This document shows, piece by piece, positions 1 through 10,700 of a stretch of DNA of 64,000 bases; the stretch's first letter is position 1, and each line of letters starts with the position of its first letter. The notes beneath the pieces are model-generated. The model saw only the letters and a program-made list of their open reading frames with translations, searched no databases and had not been told where the DNA came from. The stretch spans positions 33,604,328 through 33,668,327 of the forward strand of contig NC_091146.1 in assembly GCF_041381155.1 (NCBI RefSeq). Reading direction: 5' to 3'. The stretch comes from Argopecten irradians (Eukaryota > Mollusca > Bivalvia > Pectinida > Pectinidae). Made by a program: the position numbers and the translations under genes.

Positions 1-1175
1 AAAATAGGCTAAATGAATATCTTTGTTAAATAACTTTCTTCGCAAGAACATTGAATGAACCCAGTAAGGCAACTCCATATGGCCATGGGCTTACTTCTAT
101 AAGGGATGATGGAGCGAGAGTTAATATGTACAAAGTTTGTTCACAATGAAAGATAGTGAGATTGCTATGCCCATTGGTCACAATAGGAGGTTCAGAAATA
201 GGACTAAATCTTGTGATACACTTCTCTTTTCTTGTGGAATAACCAAGAGAAGTACTTAGATTCCGAATAGGGCCTGTGACATGCTGAGATGAAGGGTTAC
301 AAAGTTTGCTTAAATAAATGACCTTGATCTCCATTCAAGGTCACAGGGGTTAAATAGGCTCTAAAATTGTTAAACGACTTCTTCTCAAGAACCAAAAGGA
401 CCCAGGGTACTAATATTGTGCCTGCGCGGCATGCTGGGATGAAGCCACCAAGTCTGTTCAAATAAATGACCTTGACCTTCATTCAAGGTCACAGGGGCCA
501 AATAGGCAAAATCTTTTAAATGACTTCTTGTGAATAACTAATTATATAGACAAGAGGCTGGAGACTTGGTATTTGGTCTGTGACATGCTGGGATAAAAGG
601 CTACCAAGTTTTGTTCAAACCAATCAGCTTGACATTCATATCAAGGTCACAGGGGTCAAAATGGCTAAAATCTTTAAATGAATTCTTGTGAATAACTAAG
701 AGGCCAAGAGACCAGATAATGGGCCTGTGACATGCTGGGGATGAAGGGCTACCAAGTTTGTTCAAATGAGTGACCTTGACCTTCATTCATGGTCAATAAT
801 TGTGAATAACTAATTATATATATAAGAGGCCTGTAGACCTGGTATTGGGTCTGTGACATGCTGGGATAAAAGGATACAAAGTTTTTTCAAACAAATCATC
901 TTGACATTCAATCAAGGCCACGGGGTCAAAATGGCAAAAATCTTTCAGTGATTTCTTGTGAATAATTAAGAGACCAAGATACCAGATAATGGGCCTGTGA
1001 CATGCTGGGATGAAGGGCTACCAAGTCTGTTGGAATGAATGACCTTGACCTTCATTCAAGGTCACAGGGGTAAAATATGATACAATTGTTAAACATACAA
1101 CTTACTGTGTATTTCAGTTCTACTGTATATTGTATTAACAGTCAGATGACTGTTAAGGCCCATGGGCCTCTTCTT
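1..1175. repeat. Degenerate tandem array of the 'tgaccttgacc' bivalve repeat
   Basis: Units of roughly 120-180 bp share TGACCTTGACCTTCATTCAA, GGTCACAGGGG, CTTGTGAATAACTAA and GGCCTGTGACATGCTGGGAT. The stretch ends with GACTGTTAAGGCCCATGGGC followed by CTCTT, the typical 3' end of this family. The related element upstream of copy B is 45803-46547, so repeat and gene were duplicated together or the repeat hit both. The short ORFs here are repeat translations. Confidence 0.75.
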
Positions 1176-1439
1176 TGCTAATTAACAATAAAATGTTTGG
1201 GAAAAAAAAATACACAAGTTGTGCAAACAATGTATTTTTCATCATAAAACAGAATTGCAAGGCTTTTAAAAGACAATGTTTTAATTGTACAAATGACTGC
1301 ATCACATGCGTGGAAATCAAGTGAAATTAATCAAGTGTAAGAAGAAGTTATTTTTGCATAAATTATGTACCAAGATTTCTGGTGTACCTAACTTACTTAC
1401 TTTATAACTTATTCGGTTATTGATGTTTTTCTGTTACAG

Positions 1440-1784
1440 ATTTGAATTAACACTTTAAAATGGCTGCTAAGCGAGAGACAAGGACAGAGGATATCAATGA
1501 GGAAGTCATTTCCAAACATAATGATCTTGTCTACCATCTGAGTGTACAGATAGTGGAAGATGACTTTCAGTCATTGAAATATCTATTTAAGGGTTGTCCC
1601 CTCACTCCAAAAGACTTAATCAACATTACAACTGTTCACGAGCTATTTGAAAAGCTCGAGAAAAACGAAAACATCAGCATTGGACACTATGAATATTTTA
1701 CCGAACGATTAGAAAAAGTTGATAAAAGTTTGGCTTCTTATGTGAGAAGAGAAGAACAACAGATACAAGATATCCTGAACGCAG
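1440..1784 (+). CDS. Copy A exon: start codon and death effector-like domain
   Basis: The exon follows a clear acceptor (pyrimidine tract then ctgttacag, ending 1439), has about 20 nt of 5' UTR, and starts translation at ATG 1460. It encodes 108 residues and ends in phase 1 at a gtgagc donor (1785). From about residue 17 it shows the six-helix death-fold pattern. The stretch TTVHELFEKLEKNENIS followed by GHYEYFTERL and a hydrophobic last helix resembles DEDs of the FADD/caspase-8 type more than CARDs. Such domains self-associate in signalling assemblies. The exon is nearly identical to the one at 47344 in copy B, with substitutions such as KYLFKGCPLT against IDLFKDCPRA. No frame damage is seen in this exon. 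The ORF runs past the donor into the intron to 1885, which I take as read-through. Confidence 0.8.
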
Positions 1785-4700
1785 GTGAGCTTTGTATCTT
1801 TGTATTTGTAATTATGATTTCCTCAACTGAGTGGGCTCAAATTAATGAATTGTATACCGCTATATTAATATCTGGCTTTACTTAAGTAATAATGTTGTCC
1901 ACCTGTCCATCTCTCTGTTATCTTGTCGGTCATTGTGCTCCGACCACTGTACACCATGATTTGAAAAATTCACTACAATTTCCTATTCCTGGTTGAAAGT
2001 TATGAATTATATAACAGATTGGCAGTTACAGCTATATGGTTAAGGTGTCGGATATAACCATCCTGCATCTACCTGTCCTCTCTGGGCACTTATATAGGCT
2101 CTATGGTAGCAAACCACATGCACTGTCCTTGTACATAAGGGGCATTATTTCATTAAATTTCTATAAGACCTGTTAATGATGGTTTTCATACCTCGGAATA
2201 TGTTATAATGCATGTATATTAAATTAATATTTATGTTTATACACTTGGGGAAATAAGTGTCTTTAGTTTTAACTGTTCTTTTCTTGCAGGCCGGTCGCCA
2301 ACGAAACGATTGCGAACCGGACAGGAGTGTATATCCAACACTCAAACTCAGGTGTGTTATTAGCTCACCTGGCCCGAAGGGCTTATGTCATGGCGTGGCG
2401 TCCGTCGTCCGTCCGTCCGTCAACATTTCCTTTAAAATGCTACTAGTCATAGACTGTCTTCTGCATGGATTCTAACCAAATTTGGCCAGAAACATCCTTG
2501 AGGGAAGGGGAACAGAGTTTGTATAAATTTTGGCTCTGACCAATAGAGGTAAATCCATTAAATCGCTACTTGTCATAGAGTTCTGCAAGGATTTGAACCA
2601 AAGTTTGCCACAAATATCTTTTGGGAAAGGGGAACAGAGTTTGCTTAAATTTCGGCTCTGATCCCCCAGGGGCAGGAGGGAGGGGGGTTCAATAGGGGAA
2701 TAGAGGTAAATCCTTTAAATCGCTACTAGACATAGAGTTCTACATGGATTCTAACCAAATCTGGCCAGAAACATACTTGAGGGAGGGGGGACAGAGTTTG
2801 TATAAATTTCGGCTCTGACCCCCTAGGGGCAGGATGGACAGGGACCAGTTGGGGAAATAGAGGTTATTCCTTTAAATTACTACTAGTCATAGAGTTCTGC
2901 ATGGATTCTAACCAAATTTGACCAGAAACATCCTTGGAGGAAGGGGAACAGAGTTTGTGTAAATTTTGGCACTGACCTCGCAGGGGGAAAAAGGGGGCGG
3001 GGCCCAATAGGGAAATAGAGGTAAATCCTTTAAATTGCTACTAATTATAAAGTTTTACATGGATTGTAAAAAAAATTGGCAAGCAACATCCTTGCAGGAA
3101 GGGGAACAGAGTTTGTATATATTTCGGCTCTACTCCCAGGGGCCAAAAGGGGCGGGGGCCCATTAGGGGAATAGGGGTAAATCCTTTAAATTACTACTAG
3201 TTATAGAGTTCTACATAAATTGTAACCAAATTTGGTCAGAAATATCTTTGGAAGAAGGGGAACAGAGTTTGTTTAAATTTTTACTCTGACCCCCCCGTGG
3301 GCAGGAGGGGAGAGGACTTCTAGAGGAAGTAGAGGTAAATCCTTTACATTGCTACTAGTTATAGAGTTCTGTATGGATTGTAACCATGTTCATTTGTTTT
3401 TCTGAATGCTTCTCGATTTTACCGAGAAGCACAAGACAACATAAATTTGCATAATGCAGTCACGATATGTAAAATCGAGAAGCGTTCTGAGAAAAAACTG
3501 AACATTGCAGTGATGGTTAAAGTAAGTGAGCTACACAATGTTTAAATGGAGTTTCTACAAAGTACGGGACATGACACCTCCAAAGGAGATTGTGGATGAA
3601 CACAGTTATGGGTACTGTTTACCACCACAAGCATAGATTTTGTGTTTTTGGCTTGGTTTTTGAGGTACCCATTAGAGACAACGTTTCGACGGACAGGTAG
3701 ATGTCTACCTAGCATATTTTTCGTAAATTTCCCGATTCATCAAGCCATAACGTCGTCAATACTTGGCCAATTTTGTTCATCAAGCAATCACTGGAAAGAT
3801 AAATTATTTCTCTTTAAGGTAGTAAGATATGGTCAACGGTGCATAGAGCCCATTTATTAAAATAATCACGGTTTTAAAAAAAATAGGTCCGTTTTTTCTC
3901 GACCGCCGAGTTCATACCCTTGATACTATAATACATATATATGTATACTATTGGTTCAAATTTTTCGTGCCAGGTCCCTGTGTCCCAGGGGGGCTGTGGG
4001 AGGGGCCAAAAGGGGTAAAATTGACTAAAAATTTCAAAAATCTTTTTCTCCAATCACAGATTTGGAGGAATCAAATACTCTTCATAGATAGAACATCTTA
4101 AGGTCCTTTACAAAACTTGTGAATTATATGACCCTGGGGTCTCTCGTTTCCCCCTGGGGAAGGGGTTAGATTTACTATATTTTATATAGGGAAACACACA
4201 TTTTTGAGAATTATTTGGTCATTTGTAATAGGAAATGAGTCAAATGTTGTCAGAATTATCAGTATGAGATGGCCATTGAATCATATTAATGTTTCCATGA
4301 CTGACCCACAGTGAAGGGCCTTAGAGGTGGGGTCAAAAGGGGTCGAATAGGCTAAAAACTTAAAAAATCTTCTTCTGAAATTCTGGAAATGGTGTAGAAT
4401 CAAATACTTTTCATAGATTTCAGTTCTTAAGATCCTGGGGAGGGGATCATTGTTTACTCAATTTTTAAAGGAAATGAATCAAACTTGGTTAGAATTATTA
4501 GCCTGAGATAGCATTTTAATATCGTATCCATATTGGTCCTGGCCGACATCTTGGGGCAGAGGGGCGAGGTCAAATAGGCTAAAGCTTCAGAAATCTTAAA
4601 TTCTGGAAATGGTAGAATCAAATACTCTTTATAGATGGAAAGGTCTTCAGGTGTTTTATAAAAAATTGTGAATTACATGACCCTGGGGTCTCACGTTTCC

Positions 4701-7700
4701 CCCGGGGAGGGGGTCAATTTTACCTTTGTTTAAATATGAAAAACACATTTATGAACATTATTTACTCAATTTTCATAGCTTAAGATATAGCATTTTTAAC
4801 ATCAATATCAGTCTTCGCTGACCCCCAGGGGTGAACCAAAGGGGTGTGGCCAAACAGGGTCAAAATGACTTAAAATTTCAAAACATCTTCTTCTGAGTTC
4901 ACAGGGTTGATGGAAGCAAAATACTCTTAATAGATTAAAAAGTCAAATTTATAAAATCACTGACTGAATTCAATTGCCAGTATATTAGTGTTTATATGTC
5001 TTTGTTTCATTCTAAACGAACTCAGGTGACTGTTAATGCCCATGGGCCTCTTGTTAAATTCATATTATTCATTCTGATAATAGTGCCAGAGCAAGTTCAC
5101 GAGAGTCCACCATATCCTATGCGTGTCTGAGCACCCACTGCCGTTCAGGAAATGTCTTGTTGCGCGAGCGCCGCCATCTTGAACACGCCTCTGGTTATTT
5201 CTTGGGGGTTGTTCATCCAAGGGGTTTATGTTGATGAAGGACACCAACATTTTATTCTGTTGGTTGTATATTCTCATCAATATGGACATAGATTGATGAA
5301 ACAAGTAGTATAGTCATAGTCGCAATGCGCACCCAAAATTGGACCAAATATAAGGTGTGCATGTTGCTCCAGTATATTTCCCCTTCTGTGTCTGTCTGTA
5401 TATCTGTGTGTCTGAGGATATATCACTGGTCAGCTCTTATTTATAATGGTAGATTTGTGCCTACGTGTACATGCCAGGTATTACATCTGAGTACACATAA
5501 AATTATATAAAAACGAGATTGGGGACATAAGCTCTGGGACATACACGAGTAGCTGTAAGTCTGACACTGGCCAAGACATGGAGCTATATATTATACAACA
5601 AAGATCTCGTTTATATTGTACACAAGGGAAAGATTGATATTAGGGTAAACTAATGATATTTCTGTAGGATAGTAAATTTACTCTAATATTCCTACCTAAA
5701 CGTAGATTTTTTATGAACATCACTCACAAAATATAATTTTTTTTAGGCTATTCAGTATATGCTGTATATATGTAGCGGGACTGGGTTGATCATCGGTGAC
5801 CAGGTAGCTCAGTCGGTAGAACACTCTGCTAGTATTTCGTAGTGTTTTCCGGGTTCGAATCCCGGTCTGGCCGCTACGTTATCTTCTCTCCTGTTACATA
5901 TACAACAACGTCATGTGAACAAGGACTTTCACGTTCATGACCCGGATGGATGATGTGAATACTTTGAAATTCTTATCATTTGTTAATTACAATGTTTCCA
6001 TTCAATGTCAATCATTGTCATATGATTACTATGAAAATTTCTATTGTATTAAAACAAGATTCTGCCTTTGTTCCATAAATAATACGATTGTAACAATTAT
6101 CCATTTTATTAAGGGATTAGATAACACCATCAACCCAGTTGGAGCATGAAGAGGGTCCCCACTCAGCTGATAGGAATGTCCTATCTTGATTCTCTACTGG
6201 CCGTCCCCTGGTCATAAGCGACTACAAGTAAAATTATTGACCGCTCCCTCAAGCGAGGAAACAAGGAGCTATAAGGCCATACCCGGAGCAGTATCGTACA
6301 TTTTGCTGGAGACACGTGGGCCAACTCCCCCAAACATGTCAATCAGGTGTAAGATACGGCAATCATTATTTTCTGCGTAGAATTCATATAAATCGATTTC
6401 CTATACTCTCGAACATTCGTTGGGACATTCGGATGTCAATAAATCTCTCATCGCAGAATTTTTAGCACACCAATCAATCAGCCAGCTCAAATTGGCATTT
6501 CAAAATCTGCCTTTTCGTTCTGTGGTCAGTTTCCGTCCATTTGAACATATTCTTGTCTGTCCGTCCGGTGCCGTTACGTTAACATTACTCCATTTATGTT
6601 CCTCATTCCCATAAAATACTGAAGGGAAATAGTCCATTCTTGAAACTGTTAGGTTATCCCACAGGGCCTTAGTATTATGCATATTGCTATTTTTGGGACT
6701 AATCGTGTTGAGTCGACAAGATGGCTGCCAACCCAGCTGAAAGAATATGGTCCTGAACATTTCATATGTAGGTGTCCCCACCTAAGTGCCGTTAATTATG
6801 CATATTACCATTTTTGGGAAGGCCAACTTCATGGATTTCTATGTAGTTAGAAAGGTCAATTGTTTACCGATCATTATCTCAGAAAACCTAAGCTTAGCCA
6901 TAAATGCATTTTTGTGGACCTATGGCTTGGGAACAATAAAGATGACCGACAGGCCGCCATCGTGTGGATAGTGTAAAGTTGAGAGTTTTGGAAAAGCAGC
7001 AGAGGCGATCCTCCCGCCTACCCTCGTTCAATTTTGATACACATTGGGGAATGGGATTTGGATTAACTACAATTTACGCCACAATTTTAACACCTGTCAG
7101 TTTGATCGCAAAAATCAATGGAAAATCGAACCGTCCTGTTTCAACAGAATATGACAAGGTATTTTTTTCTTAGAATAGACCCACCATAAAGATTATTCTC
7201 TGTGTGTAAACTATATTTTAACAATTAAATTTAAGGTTTGAGTCCTATCACAAATATGCCTTTCCTTTTGAATATATACCCGACCATCCGCCATGTTTTT
7301 TAATACTGGCTAACCTCTGAGGTTACCCTAATCCCCGTTCATCCCCTGTGCAATTGTTCAGCCAATGAGTTCAACATCTGCTGTTATTTTGTGTGCCCCA
7401 ATAATTCATCTGGTTTCTTATTCATATTAAAATCAAATCTAAATAGAAAAAAGGACAAAACTATTCTCTTCTGAGTCAGGAACGAAAGTAAATATTTCTG
7501 ACAGATTCCTTTTAAAGATTCTTATTATCAATTCAAATGAGATATTATCAACAATTTAGTCACGGGATCAAGCTTATTTTATGACCATCTTACTTAATTT
7601 TGACCACAATCAAAAATTAATCGCAATAAGTCGTTAAAAGGCAAAGACGCAACTTTGATTCTTATCATATTTTGAACATCAGTATTAAGTAATCAGCATC

Positions 7701-10700
7701 ATTTTGATCCCCCATTTGTACTATCAATCTAATCTTTACTTTATTTATTCTACATGGCTTTTTCAGTCACCATCCAGCTTACAATGAAGCTCAGGGAATA
7801 TTAAAGATGAGTTTTACATTATGAACTATGAAAACGTAAGACATGCTGAAAAACTTTCATTGGGAACAAACAGTTTTACCCCCAGGTTTGTATGAAAATT
7901 CTGTAGCATTGAATTGTTTTATCATTGGATGGTTTTACTATTTAAAATTGCTTTTGGTCTGGTGGTCTCTGCTAGTGGCTCCGTCCGTCTGTAATCAATT
8001 CGTGTCACCCCTTTTTCTCAGAAAGTATTTAGGACCAGCTTCAAAAAATTTTATATGTACACTTAGCTTCCTTTGATCCCCTATTACAAGACATATGTAG
8101 TGAGGCATTGATAGGCAACAAGAACCATCCAAGATCGACAGTCAGCCATCTCGGGAATTTAATACCTGTACATTGAAACTTGTTATCGCTGTTTCTAAGA
8201 AAATGATCCGTTTCATTTTCATGTTATAGTTTGTTATATACATGTAACTGTTATATATCATATCTGACTTTGGAGGTGGTATTATAAAGCGGATATCACA
8301 ACAGGTACTAAGTGACATCATCTCTTCTTGTATTCAGCATAGCTCTTCATATAACCACTATTGACATTTCTCCCAAAATAAAAATCATATCTAAATGGTG
8401 AAAATTATAAGGACCTTTCGATCGTGAGATACAGCGTATTGCCGGGTTATATTTGCCACTATAAGAATCTAGAACTAGTGGGAAATGATGCACTGTGATT
8501 CACAATCCTCAAAACAATACCAGTAATCATAATTAACATGTAAACTTATCCATGAAACATTTCCATGTTTTCCCTAGGTGGTCATCCCTGTCGCAGCTCT
8601 TCAGACAGTCCAGCTCGAGTCACCTCCCAAAGTAAGTTTCATTCACTGGTGAACAGGGAGGATAAAATAATAAGCAATCATTAGCACTTGTTATTTATTA
8701 ACTAGTTGTTAATTTTAATGTGACTATCGTTTTGCCAGTACATGACTATCATATTGCAGGATCCAGTTTAATAAATATGTAACTAGTTATGTAGCAAGAT
8801 ATTGCAATAACGAAATATTGGCAGTAATCATAAAAACAAGGATGTTATAACTCATCAAACAAGTTACCTTGGGTATATGATTATAGATATTATCTGTCAA
8901 ATATCTATGATTATAAAAAACTCAGGAAAGATTCTGACAATACACAAAACTGATTGATGGAATAGTTATAGTCATCCACTATTGACAAACAATTGACAAC
9001 AAGTAAACATTTTCATCATAAAATACTCACGGTGAAGTTTAATTATCACCTATTTTACAGATTCAGATCGCTTTTCGTCCGTGGTCCGTCCGTCCGTCCG
9101 TCCTTCCGTCCGTTAACAATTTTGTTACTGCTATTTCTCAGAAAGTACTGAAAGGGTCTTTCTCAAATTTCATTAGGGCCCTAGTTGTGCATATTGCATT
9201 TTGGTACCGATCACTTTACAAGATGGCCGACTGGAAGCCATCTTGGATTTTGACAATGAAGTTTGTTACCGCTATTTCTCAGAAAGTACTGAAGGGATCT
9301 CACTCAAATTTTACATGTAGATTTCCCTAGGAGTCTTGTTGTGCGTATTGCATTTTGGGACCAATCGATTAACAAGATGGCCGACAGGTCGTCATCTGGG
9401 ATTTTGACAATTGAAGTTTGTTACCACTATTTCTCAAAAAGTACTGAAGGGATCTGTCTCACATTTTATGTGCATGGTCCCCTAGGTCCCTGGTTATGCA
9501 TATTGCATTTTGGAACCAATCGGTGAACAAGATGGCCGACAGGAAGCTATCTTGAACTTTGACAATGAAGTTTGTTACCGCTATTTCTCAGAAAGTACTG
9601 AAGGGATCTGTCTCAAATTGCATTTGCACGTTCCCCTAGGGGTCTAGTTGTGCATATTGTATTTTTAGACTGATTGATGAACAAGATGGCCGATAGGCCA
9701 CCATTTTGGATTTTGATAGTTGTAGCTTGATACCACTATTGCTCAGAAAGTACTGAAGTGATCTGTCTCAAATTTTATATGTAAGTTCCACTAGGACCCT
9801 TTTTTGTGCATATTGCATTTTCAGACTGATCAGTCAAAAGATGGCCGAACAGGTAGCCATCTTGAATTTTGATAATTGAAGTTTGTTACTCAGAAAGTAC
9901 TCAAAGGATCTTTCTCAAATTTCATATATGGTAATATATACACCTGTATGAAAAGTTTGAAAAAGCAGAGAAAAGATCCCTCTTTTGTTTGTCAGACATA
10001 GATCATTCTTTGGTGGGCACCAAGATCCCTCTGGTATTTCAGTACAATATTACATGTATGAAAAAAATAAGTTTGTATTTAGACAGGTATATTTATTTAA
10101 GGTTTCTGATATTTGTTATTTAACTGAATTATACTTAAGTAAAATAATTTTTTTTAATTTCACAGATATCCATCCAGACCTTTTACCCCAAATAGGTGAG
10201 TCTTCTCAACAATACACATTTGTATTTACAATATGATAGTAAATGTACAGACTGAAGATTTAAAGATATAAACTATTTTTACAGTAATAAAAATGTTTCT
10301 TGACTCATTACTATGATTTCATATTATGACAATTTCAGTAACGCACTAACTTTTATCAGCTGTTTTGTCTTTTTGTATTATTAGAAACAACTGTTAATAG
10401 GATCAAGACAGAAAAAGAAAAAAATTCATACAGACCAGAGCGTACCATGATGCTCAAGACAAGCTCCGAATGAACAGAGTCTTTAGTGATCAAGGGGAAC
10501 ACGCGGGGACGGGAAAACGTCTACCGCATTCCAACTTTTAAATTGGCTATTGGAGGAGGAGCAGTGCAGAAAACCACTTCAGCTTCATGAAATTAGGGAT
10601 CTGAAGTTACTGGCTCCACATTCTGATCTTGTTTGTATTATTGATGACATATTTGGTGAGAGAGATATTGGTAGATCGGACGTGCAAGAGTGGAACAAGA

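Noticed and set aside
1785-1885. Extension of the DED ORF past 1784
   Set aside because: Conserved donor at 1785 and loss of similarity to copy B after it show this is intron read-through.
5797-5873. Functional tRNA gene
   Set aside because: Boxes A and B are good, but the anticodon stem and one acceptor pair do not fit; better as a tRNA-derived repeat.
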